From Beroe forskalii (lineage: Eukaryota; Ctenophora; Nuda; Beroida; Beroidae), in the NCBI GenBank assembly GCA_011033025.1, contig WFMF01000290.1, forward strand, positions 161,153 through 225,152: DNA of 64,000 nucleotides, in the 5' to 3' direction. The notes beneath the pieces were generated by a model. The model was not told the DNA's origin and made no database searches. It saw only the letters and a program-made list of their open reading frames with translations. The stretch's first letter is position 1; each line of letters opens with the position of its first letter. Shown piece after piece: positions 35,085 to 46,400 of the stretch. Both the position numbers and the translations under genes were made by a program.

Positions 35085-36380
35085 TAAGTTATGGTTATTA
35101 CCTATATATGATTTTGTTCAGCCTGCATTTGTTATATTATAGGGAACATACTGAAGTTGGTATAGCTCTGCCCTATATATACACACCTTAGAACTCTGCT
35201 CGATCATGCCCTTCTAAAACAAAATATATCTTCTAATTCATAGGGTTCTCTTGATAATAATACGAATACTTATGTAAATAATTATATTTGAAGGAATTCG
35301 TTGCATACCTTATAACCATAACTTATGATACTTTAGTAAATAATTAATGGTTTTACTCTCTTTTGGCAATAAGAAATTATTGTAGAATGGTATTACGTTC
35401 AGTTCTGGATGAACCGTCGAGGTCATCATTACTCATTCACACAGTCGACCAGTACTAATTAAATTTACTGTACTAGGCAAAATTGGGGGGACAGAGGGAA
35501 AAATTCACTTACATACATTGCCAATCATAGTGTTGAGTATGGAGAGTACGGGTAATTTCTTACCTTCTGTACCCACCAGCGCACCAACTGATTGGTTAGG
35601 TGGGCCAGTAAACATAATTTACAAGGACAAGAGGCGTATCTGCGATTCAGTGGTCGTATTTTAGTATGCAGATGACTAAATACATATTGAATTGTTGAAG
35701 TCCCTAATGGGCTCACCCAGAACCAGTGCTATTTTTGATTGGTTTTTCTCTTTTTTACATTTCCAGCAGCAAACATGGTAATATTGTAAAAATATCGAAA
35801 GTTTTATAAAAATACCTAGAGATAAGTCAAAACCACACACACTGCATATCTTGGATATGCCTATCACAGAACATTTAGTTCAAAAAGTCGCCATGCACAA
35901 ACACACACACATAAGTAGATAAATACTGATGCTTACCTATAACAATATTGTTACAACAGTGTTTTCATTAGAAAAATTGATATGGAGTAACATTATGAAA
36001 CTGTTTGTACTGAAAAGCGCTAAAGCCATGATTGTTGCTTGATGCAATGTCCCATGGCCATAGCAGCTCTTCGAAGTTTTGCAAAGAGAAGTTTGCCTGC
36101 TATCAATGGTGCTTATTATTATTATTATTATTATTAAGGTAATAAGAAGAATTTCATACTTTACTAATGTGGTGAAAATCAAAATTCATAGGATACCACT
36201 CAAGGTCACAGTGATCATTTTGCACAGTTTGGAGAGATTTTTTCAAATTTTCTTTAACTGACTTAATTTCGATATCATCAATAGATTTGTCACTCATAAA
36301 AGTTTTTAGCATTTTATTCCAGAGTGGAGTTGCAGTGGAGTTGCACAAGAGGCCTAGGCCCTAAGTTTATGGTGTTTCTG
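35085..36380. other. AT-rich region, no gene seen
   Basis: A (TTA)n run at 36115-36136. No splice-supported exon or RNA gene recognised. Confidence 0.5.
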
Positions 36381-36399
36381 AGTGATGTTTTTCTTAACA

Positions 36400-37790
36400 A
36401 GCCCTATTCTGCGCCGCGTGCATGTGTCAGTGTGCACTGCACCAGTGCGCCGTCGTTTGTTCTTTTCTCGGCCGATGACAGACTCGTGAGAATCAGCGCC
36501 GCACTGGCGTCAGCGGCTTACTCAAACAAGATAACCCTCTTCTGCGCGCGGTGCACGCCGATCGGCGTTATATTAGCACCTGGTTTGGTGAAGTCAGCGG
36601 GTCATACAACGTACGACTTGTCTGACGTTGACAGACCCTCTCGAGAATCAGCGTCAGCGGGCCATACAACGTACGGCAACGTACGACAATCTTTCCGAAG
36701 CCCGCATAGGTGTTCGTACGCGCGCAGCGCTTTCCTACGGGGAAGCGCCCCGCGCAAATGCGAACAGGGATATACGTGTTTAGCAAGCGAGTCTCCCATT
36801 TCCTAAGCCCGCATAGGTGTGTGTGGCAAGTCTTCCATACTGAACTGTGAACTGTGAATTAATTTTTTTCTTATTATTTATTTCGAGTTATTTTTTTCGA
36901 GTTATTTTTTTCGACTTATTTTTTTTCTGTCCACTCTCGGACACCATACCTAGCGCTTTAAGGACTAGGGTTAGGGTCAGGATTAGGGTCAAGATTTGTT
37001 AGGGTTAGGATTAAGGTTAGGGTATTGGTTAGGGTTATGGTTAGGTTTAGGATACAGAAAAATTGACGTTTAGATCTGTGACGTCACTCAGAGCCGTTTA
37101 TATGGGAGAGATACCCATATAAACGGGAGCCTTCATTATCTATGACAATGACGTCACTCAGAAAAATATAATTAAGCGCACCTAGCGCTTTAAGGACAAG
37201 GGTTAGGGTCAGGATTAGGGTCAAGAATTGTTAGGGTTAGGGTTAGGATTAAGGTTAGGGTTTTGGTTGTCTGACGTTGACAGACCCTTTCGAGAATCAG
37301 CGCCGCGCGCTGGCGTCAGCGGGCCATACAACGTACGGCAAGGTTTTGGTTAGGGTCATGGTTAGGTTTAGGATACAGAAAAATTGACGTTTAGATCTGT
37401 GACGTCACTCAGAGCCGTTTATATGGGAGAGATACCTAACTCTGGGCTCTTCATTATCTATGATAATAACGTCACTCAGAAAAATACATTTAAGCGCACC
37501 TAGCGCTTTAAGTTTAAGGGTTAGGGTCAGGATTTGTTAGGGTTGCTTTCCTCTAACCAGGGGCGTGCGCGAAACCAGGGCGATGGTTAGGGCAAGGGTT
37601 GCTAAACACGTATAAGTATAACTATATCCCTGTCTGCGTTGCGCGCGTACACACACCTATGCGGGCTTAGAAATTGTTATTCCTAAGCCCGCATAGGTGT
37701 GCGTACGCGCGCCGCGCAACGCAGACAGGGATATACGTGTTTAGCAAGAATTGTTAGGGTTAGGATTAAGGTTAGGGTTTTAGTAAGGGC
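36400..37790. repeat. Mosaic of GC-rich modules and degenerate TTAGGG
   Basis: Modules recur: GAGAATCAGCGCCGC...GGCGTCAGCGG (36490, 36650, 37295), GCCATACAACGTACGG, CCTAAGCCCGCATAGGTGTG (36690, 36805, 37682) and GTGACGTCACTCAG. GGTTAGGGT/GGATTAGGGT strings lie at 36965-37050, 37200-37265, 37515-37550 and 37755-37785. Confidence 0.8.
37600..37748. repeat. Inverted repeat, about 67-bp arms
   Basis: GCTAAACACGTATA...CCCTGTCTGCGTTGCGCGCG...CCTATGCGGGCTTAG and its complement meet around AAATTGTTATTC near 37676. Confidence 0.88.
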
Positions 37791-37992
37791 CATATTTAGG
37801 TTTAAGATACAGAAAAATTGACGTTTTAGATCTGTGACGTCCCTCAGCCAGAGTTATACTTATATGGGACACATACCCGGCTGACCCAGTCGGTTGCCCT
37901 AACATGAACCAGGGCCCTGGTTTCGCACACATGAGCGTGCGCGGCAAGCGTCGTTTCGGCATAACGAAGCTTGCCGCGCTCTTAGTCTTACC

Positions 37993-38039
37993 AATACCAG
38001 GGGCGTCGCGAAACGACGTTTCGCGACGCCCCTGGTATT
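37993..38039. repeat. 47-bp perfect hairpin
   Basis: AATACCAGGGGCGTCGCGAAAC and its complement around a 3-base centre. Confidence 0.92.
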
Positions 38040-38054
38040 AAAGGGGAACCCAGT

Positions 38055-38355
38055 CAGAAGGACAGTTTAGGGCACTCAGGGCACAGGGCACTACGTGAGG
38101 GCACTTAGGGCACTACGTTAGGGCACTCAAGGGCACTAAGTCAGGGCACTCTACGTAAGGGCACTAAGCATACGTCAGGGGCACTCAAGGGGCACTACAT
38201 CAGGGCACTGGGGCACTACTTCAGGGCACTTGGCACTACGTCAGGGCACTGGGGCACTACGTCAGGGCACTGGGGCACTACGTCAGGGCACTGGGGCACT
38301 ACGTCAGGGCACTGGGGCACTCCGTTGGGGCACCGGGGAACTCCGTTAGGGCAGC
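38055..38355. repeat. GGGCACTACGTCAGGGCACT minisatellite
   Basis: Roughly 14 units of 18-24 bases. The same unit in reverse (AGTGCCCTGACGTAGTGCCC) forms an array at 40870-40995 and a fragment at 39400-39432. Confidence 0.92.
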
Positions 38356-39472
38356 AGGGCGTTAGGTCACCTGTTTAGGTCACCAGTTTACAATGTATAT
38401 TTACCGTTAACTTTAAGTTTAATATTAATTAACCCTGCTTATTTACCTCATTAATTTGACCCGGTTTACTTGCTCCTTTTACTGTATTTAATGAATGTAC
38501 ATGGGTACAATAATGAACACCTTGAAATCAGCACAATATTGTAAATGTAATTACTGTACATTTGAAAACCGTTATATGATCATAGACAATGCATGTCACG
38601 TGTCAGGTATGGAATGTGGTTGCTATGCATTTTTGAGAGTACATTTAACTATAGCAATGTACAGGGTGTTTCATATTAAGTGTGACTATTTTGAAACTGT
38701 ACTGAAAATTCAACAAAAGACTTGGCACTTTATCATCTTCTTTTATGCCAATATATTGGAATTGTCATTTTCCAGATGATTGCAATTATTTATTTTTTCA
38801 CAAATTGACCTTTTGTAGGGCACAGTTTCAGTGTTTCAAATTTGAGTGCATTTTTGTCTCCTATATATACCTACACTAGTGTCACTACTGATTCTGACTC
38901 TCAATTTCTGGTCACGTGGTTATGTAGTCTAAAAAAAACCTTTTGATCAAGTGATTACCTTTTGATCAAGTGATTATCTTTTGATCAAGTGATTTAGATC
39001 ATATGTCCCTTATTTTCGATTTCTTGTATAAACTTGATCACATTATTCATGTGATCAAGTCTATACAAGGAATCGAAACAGGGGCTCCGTACAGGACATA
39101 GCTATTGCAACGAATGTGATTATACAGCCAAGATTTAGATTGATTCCACTGTCTGGTGAGCTGTGCTTGATGGTTGGTTCTTCCGGTTTGTCTCTCACAT
39201 AAAGACTAGCTTATATAACATCAAATTGGAAATGTAATAATACTGTGTGAGCATCAATTTTCAAACGCAAGGAAACATTTTCATTAGACACAGGGTATAA
39301 GTCCAACTTTTGTCGTGGTGCTAATGTGTGTCTAACCATGGTGAACTCATTGAAGTTCCGTGCTGTACAACATGTTACTTCTACGTCCAAAATTTAGTGC
39401 CCCGACAAAATGTTACTTGAGTGCCCTGACGTAGCGAATTTATGGAAGGCGCGAACATGTATTATTAACAAA
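38356..39472. other. AT-rich region with small GATCAAGTGATT repeats
   Basis: CTTTTGATCAAGTGATTA three times at 38939-38990, then a hairpin with AACTTGATCACATTATTCAT and its complement (39020-39077). No gene seen. Confidence 0.6.
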
Positions 39473-39990
39473 CTAGCAGGCCCGTTGGGCCTGCATACAA
39501 ACTCACTCGGCGCTGCTACGCAGCACCTGCCCCCAAACCCCGCAACTCAAATCAACTAAATTATTTTTACCGCATCAAAAATTCTAATCACACCAAAAGT
39601 TATAAAGCTCCGAAATCAAAACAGCATTAAACCGTAAAGAACGCGCGCGCGATTAATCTGCACGTGCAGAATATCTGTATCCATAGCAACGGCGCGACTA
39701 AGCCCGGCTTAGCCTTTCTTTCTCTTGATATTTCCTTGGCAAGCTCTAATTTAATGGTGTGCGCCCGCACAAACATTATTCACGTGTGAATTTACTTTAT
39801 TATTAAGATAACTGTCGTATATGTACGACGTACGTACGTGCATGAATGATGTGAAAACACAGTGAGTAGGGTGTGCACTAACATCCATGCAATAAAGCAA
39901 TAAGAATATGTTTTTGACTGGTGCTACGAGTCCTGCTGACGCCAGCCGCGAAACAGTTGGCATCATGCAGGAATATCAAAGGTAACAGGC
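39473..39990 (-). mobile_element. Helitron-like non-autonomous element
   Basis: Read on the minus strand it ends GCAGGCCCAACGGGCCTGCTAG followed by T: a hairpin then CTAG, as at Helitron 3' ends. The body shares AATCTGCACGT, CCATAGCAACGG, TCTTGATATT, TTCACGTGT with 43902-44690. The 5' end is not defined. Confidence 0.5.
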
Positions 39991-41560
39991 TGGACACAGG
40001 ACTAAAAAAGGCCCCACTGGAGCACTGGTGTTTTCAGGCAATGGAGAATCGACGAAATTTTGCAGTGGTGGTAGGTGAGGGGTTTGTGGGATCTCTATGA
40101 TCTTTATGTGCCCGTGAAGCCATAGGTATGCTGGCTGGTGTACTACATACGATACGAAGAAAACATCTGTTTCTGCTGTCTCATCATAAACTTAAAGTTA
40201 AAACATCGGGAAAAGATACGATGAATCATGAGGTTAAAGTCCTCGTCCCATCATTGCTTACAGTTACACATTGGCATGACACATGGTTACACAGACAGAC
40301 ACCACCAATGACTGCTCAAATACCCGGCCCTGACTGTCTTTAAATCAATTTAAGTATGTAGTATGTACATGCTCAATTGTCATTACAATTGGTACATTGT
40401 ATAAATCAGCACTAGATCAATTCATCAAAATGTAGGTAAATAGCAGTATAGGCAGAATGCACTCTGTATAGGCAGTATAGGCAGAATGCACTCTGTGAAC
40501 ACTGAACGATCGACCATACAAAATGTACAAAATATAAATGGAGAACGAAAGAGGCACGATGACCACTCACGGTGTACATCGCCAGTTGCAACAACTCTCA
40601 AAAATGCATTGGGCATATAAACCACATTCCATTCACGGAGCGACATCACGTGACATACATTGGCTATGATAGTGATACCTATAACGGTTTGTAAATCTAC
40701 GCAGTAAATGCAATGTGGGGAATGTGCTGATCAAAGGTGTTCATTATTGTGTCTGTGTTCTTTCGCAAAATACAGCTGGTAAACCAGCTTAAATCTGTAG
40801 GGTGAATAAACACCGTAAATAAACATATTTATGAATGAACATGTCAACTAACCGAATGCCATTGCCATTACGAAGTGCCCAAGTGCCCTAACTTAGTGCC
40901 CCAGTGCCCTTGAGTGCCCTGACGTAGTGCCCTTGAGTGCCCTAACGTAGTGCCCTAACGTAGTGCCCTAGTGCCCTTCAGTGCCCTGACGTGACAAGGT
41001 TCTTACGGTTAACTTTAAGCCGCGCACGAAGGAGTTCGACACGCCACCGTAAAGCTGAAATAACCAGCTATTAATCCACGAATAAAATTAAATATTCGAT
41101 CTTAACACAATCGAAAGAAAGGATTCAAGTGAATTTCAGCTGTGAGGTTCACTGATTCAGTTATTTGATTAACAATAACAAGCAGACTGTTGCCGTTGGG
41201 GCACTGCTCTGATAAATAACATGACAACTTGCTATATCTGTTATGAACACAATACATGCAATAGCCAGTCGCCCAGTCAGGCTGCTCTCAAATATTATAT
41301 TACGTCTTCAAAGGGCAGTTTTTTGCTGTTGTCAGCAAAAATTGAGATTAAATTTAAAACCTCATAAATTCCTTCTATAAATTCTATATTTTCCACGTTC
41401 CAACTTACTTTAAAATGCTTAAAGTTAATTAAAAAAATGCATGACTGAGGGGAGGGAGAAGGGATGAGGTATTTAAATTGCTGACGCAATTTAAATTAAA
41501 ATATTACAATATTTACAGCGGTTAATTTTTATCATGCGTGTGTCTGACTCTGTCCTACTC
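39991..41560. repeat. Spacer with reverse GTGCCCTGACGTA array
   Basis: The array lies at 40870-40995. The remainder is unique AT-rich sequence; frames at 40128 and 40412-40649 are not protein-like. Confidence 0.65.
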
Positions 41561-42574
41561 TCACTGTCCCGGCTCCCCATGTTCCATCTCATGGAGCCCT
41601 GCCCGCGTGATCCCGTCCACAGTGAGGAGGCTGGGCAGCGCCTGGAACAGCAGGTGTCTGTACTCGGGCACACTCCACACCAGCGGATTGTTCTTCAGGA
41701 CCACCTGAAATACATTTGGTTGTTAATTTCACTCAGCCAGTATTTGTCATTTTGAGCGTAAATGTCTTTTCAATTATTCATTTTTGGAGATTATTTCAAT
41801 TTGGGTGTATTTCAATATGTATGTTACGTGTTATTCTATTATCATAATATCTTCCTTTTTTTCATAATCTCGATTCAAATAGTACATTGTATCAGGTCGG
41901 ACATTTTAGTTGCAATATGACCCACTACTGTTTAATTTCTGTTAAATTCCCACCTCTTCCAGAGTGGTGTACCGGGTGATACCTTCCACACTCGATATCT
42001 TGTTCCCTGCCAAGTTCAGGACCCGCAGTCTGGGGCACCTTGGCAGCGCGCCAAAGGAATCGAATATGTTGAGGGATAAGTTTAGCACCTCCACGCAGGG
42101 GAAGGAGTACTCAGTGAGGTCGGAGAGTCTGTTGTCTGACAAGATGAGTTGCTCGCACCGGATCAGCTTCTTCAGATGCTTCCCCAGCATGAGGCTCTGG
42201 AAGCGGCCCCCTAACTCCTGGTAGGACAGGTTAATCCGGGTAACCTGCTCCCAGTCCTCCACCTGACCCTTGAGTGCGCCCACTGCCCGCACCTCCCGCG
42301 CAGCCGCGCTGCGCTCCTGCGCGCTGCTGAACTGGTAGATGTGCGGCTGGTAGTTGGCACTTTGCTCCGGTACCCGCGCAAACTCCGCGTCCTTGCGCGA
42401 GGGCGTGGCCCGGACCCGCGGGCCCCGCATGGCGGAACCTGGGATGTCCATGTTCTTGAGATCGCTCCAGTTGACGTGGCGGTACTGGTAGGAAGGGAGG
42501 CGGGAGAAGTCGACGGTGGGACGCCGACTTGAGGAGTGCTGGGTGAGCTTCACTTGAGGCTTCACTGCAGACAT
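41561..42574 (-). CDS. Leucine-rich repeat protein, about 254 residues
   Basis: Two exons: 42574-41954 (ATG) and 41704-41561 (TGA), phase 0 at the junction, acceptor TATTTCAG. The first 110 residues are polar and basic with no known fold. Then come LRRs: CEQLILSDNRLSDLTEYS, VEVLNLSLNIFDSFGAL, LRVLNLAGNKISSVEGI and, across the intron, LEEVVLKNNPLVWSVPEYRH, then LLFQALPSLLTVDG. This last motif is the cap of SDS22/U2A'-type LRR proteins, many of which are cytoplasmic or ciliary. The final codons read GGACAGTGA; CA/GTGAGA there is also a good donor, so the protein might continue. Cytoplasmic, no signal peptide. Confidence 0.75.
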
Positions 42575-43225
42575 GGCGTGTAGCTACATTGACATTGGTA
42601 TCCTAGGGGCAGTGGGGATGTTACACTTTTTAAAATGTAAAATGGAGAAGTTTAAATCGTCCATGGGATTGGGAGATCATGGAAGGAAATTCATGACATA
42701 CTTATCTTGATGATATTTTAAAATTTTACCTGAGTAGACTGAGATCATGATACAACAATTCTGAATTCAACATTGCTCAACTATCCATGAATCATGGAAA
42801 ACAAAACTAAACGGAAATGTGAAGCAATGAAAAGCGAAAATGTCAAATTAAATAAATTAATCCATTTGTTGTATAAGACAAAATCGAAAATATCCAATGC
42901 ACTATGTTAAATCTTTCACTATGTTCAATGTTCATTATGAAAGAAAAGCAGAGCAATAAATACGAGAAAATACTAAAATATAATATCAATGTTAACACGT
43001 TGACTTATCTTATTCCGGATACAAAAAAGGCGAAATAACGTAAAAATACCAGCAGTCTTCGTCAAGTTTGGTTCTATTTGGGCAATATCATCCAACATAC
43101 AGCACCCATCTCATAATTTCACAATCAAGAGCCCCTACGATTGCGAAGTCTTGAGAGGGTCCCGTGAGACCAAGACGCCACTGTTGAGACCTGCCCTTCA
43201 GTTTAACAGGAAAAAATATAACAGT
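42575..43225. other. Upstream region of the LRR gene
   Basis: AT-rich. The promoter should lie here, but I see no clear TATA or initiator. Confidence 0.4.
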
Positions 43226-43413
43226 GCGGGGACATTAGGGGCACAGTCAAGGATCTTGGGTCTTGTGAGAGGGGATATTAGATTATTAGGGTGCTAAGTC
43301 ACCGAACTTGGGTCTTGTGAGAGGGGGAATTAGGATGCTAAGTCACCGAACTTGGGTCTTGTCAGTGGAGGCCGGAGGGCATTAAGGTGCTAAGTCACCG
43401 AACTTGGGTCTTG
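43226..43413 (-). repeat. Copies of the last-exon end of the mL45-like gene
   Basis: On the minus strand CAAGACCCAAGTTCGGTGAC, TTAGCACC and TAA recur about four times at 40-50 bp steps; the first copy holds the putative stop codon at 43382-43384. Confidence 0.75.
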
Positions 43414-46400
43414 TTTTCTGCAGTGATTCCTCGTCCAGTTTGTGACGTTTGAAGTATTCGATATCCCCTTCACACACCTGCCAAAGCATTATTAGAGCAA
43501 TTAAAACGTAACAAAGCATTATTAAAGCAATTTTAACCTTACAAAGTATTATTAGAGCAATTCAAACTCGATACCCACGCACAATACGCTACAATACATT
43601 GTACAATTTACAAGCATTGTACATGGAGTACTATACGTGAAGGATACCGTGATAATTAGCCCGGTATGCCCATCGTCCCAGTGACAGAACCCTAGTGACA
43701 GGCTAGTGACAGACCCCTAGTGAACGGGAGAGCATCATTCCGCTGCCAGGTCACACGGACCATGACCATGTCGCACAGATGACAGAACACTCAACACTCT
43801 GCATGTGCAGTGCATGCACTTGTGCATCAATACAAAGTATTGCACTCGGCTACTCCTCGAGAGCAATAGTTTCAGCCCTGATCTACAATATTATTTACTC
43901 TCTAGCAGGCCCGTTGGGCCTGCAAACACACAGCTCACTCAGAGCCGCACCTCGATCGCAACACTACAATTCAAATTGATCGGATACTTATTACCAATCA
44001 GATCAAAAGTTATGAGCAACGAAATTAAATATTCAATTTTATGAAGAAGCGGGGTGGAAAATAGAACTTCGTCGTGCTAAAACCATGCAACGATTGTTCC
44101 GTTTTGATTGCAAGATGATGTTTAATGTACAAATGATTCTCAAACTGACATTGGAAAATTTTGTTTTGTTTAATTGATCCAGGCCAAAAACTGTCATCGA
44201 AACCTGCTACATCTATATTCGATCCGATTTAATTGTACACTTTTGTAAATCTTAAATTGCTCTTATCAGAAAATTTGTAAACTACAGTTACTTCTGTTAT
44301 CAGCATTGATTATCAACCGAACTCTGCCAAAGTTTTTATGAAAACAATCCATCTGGAATATCCTCCAGGTTATTCAGGTCATGTCCATTCTCCATTATCA
44401 TCTTGAGTTCTCGAATTGGAAGTAAATTAAATGTCTAATTTTCAATTAATACAGCACAGCATTTAAAAGTAGTAGCGCAATAGAGAGGACTCTCAAAGAA
44501 CTGATTATAATCTGCACGTACACAAAAATTGGTTTCCATAGCAACGGAACCAATTTTACATCTAAGCCTTCGTTTCTCTTGATATTCACTTGGTAAGCCC
44601 AAATTCCATTGTGTGCGGAAGCACAAAAAACATTGTTCACGTGTCAATTCATTTATATACTCAATGAGATGAAGCAGATCATATTGTGATGATGTAGTGG
44701 GAGGAGGTGGAAAGAACTTATTTATCACCTCGTCTGGGTTTGTGTTGAGAAACACACTTTGTACATGGGCCACGCCTGACACAATCACTTGACAATAGCT
44801 GACAAACAAAACTCAACTTCTTGTCTACGGACCTATTCATAAAAACTTTTAGGGTAAATATAAAGTAAATAATTAGAAAGTGTCCCGGACCCATGTCAGA
44901 ATTTAATGAATAACATTGGAAGTAGTAACAATAGCAAGGGAAATTAAGTTTCCAGTTCAAGGCTATTTGTTAGTAGAGCTCACACCACGGTTATTGATGA
45001 AACCTATTACTAAGTAATTCGAAAAGGGAGCATTTGAAGCACTTTTTACATAGCTCTCCTGGTTAAACGGCTGACTTAGATGTTAAGATTTCCTTTGTTC
45101 TTACTTCAGCTAATGTTTATAAGTTAGAAGTTTGAGAAATAATTGTCTTTGACCTATTCTCTATTAGTCTATTGTGTTTCGATCCAGAAATTATTGTCTT
45201 TGACCCATTCTCTATTGTGTTTCGATCCAGACAAAAATCCTCCTGATGAAAAATCGAGTTAGCCCAGCGAATAACGATCCATGGGATTTTCCGGAAGCTT
45301 TTTAAATTTGCTAACTCCTTTGTGGAAAAATCGTTGAGCTATCTCCTCTCCTTCTTGGTGAAATATGCGCTCGTAAATGACCTATTTTCGCTAAAAATTT
45401 AAGCAAATTTCACAAAGTTGCTCACGCCATAATGACGTTATAATGACGTCACCGGAACTTCTCTCTTATCCTATTACCTACTCCTAATTCCTATCAGCCT
45501 ATCTTAGATGAACAAAACCTGCCTTCGATCAATCGATCATGTCCCTACTATTTGATAATCTTGAGATCTTGGTGTTTTAAATTGGACCCCAATAGTTATA
45601 TAAGCAACGAAATCAAGACAGCTGGAACAGAAATAAACGCACGCACAATTTTTTTAATCTGCACGTTCACATTTCCCTCTGCGCGCGATTTGCCATGGGG
45701 TGTGACGTACAAAGAAAAAACACAGAATGTGACTTTATAAGTAACACTAGATCGAGGCCCTTTGGGCCTGCAAACTAATTAGATGGGGTGATCAAACAAA
45801 AGGAACTTATAACCGAATGCGATTGTGAGAGAAACCGAATGTGATTTCATCGCTTTTCGAAAAACGATGATTTTCTTTTATTTGTTATTATAGAGCTATA
45901 AGTCTTCTATGCTGAAAGTTTCATCTAATTTGCTCAATTTTATCATGAGCTAGCAGTAAGGGTTTATCATCCGGATCGTATGAATTAATCAGTGCAATTA
46001 ACAATGAGACCGAAGGCCGAACAGTTGTTAATTGACACGATTAATGCATTAACTTTGGGCAATAGACACTATCCAACCATCCTCTGAAAAACCATCAACA
46101 AAATCTTGTGGTTTTTATCTATCGACCGAATTTAATGCATTAATTTATTGACAATTTGGCCTGCGGCGTCATCTTTAATTGCACTTATTTTTCTCTCCGT
46201 TGCCCTTCATATCTGGTCGCCATAATTTTTCAAGAGACTCTATTTACAGTTATTTTTCCTCCCCAACCGACTTTTTCAAATAAGCGAAATAATAAATCAC
46301 TCATTAGGCGGTTATAAGTGCAATTAGTGCAGCTAAAACAAATCGAAACGCTAATTTATTAAGTCTCTCATTAAGAATCAAACTGTGCCCTGGCAATTTT

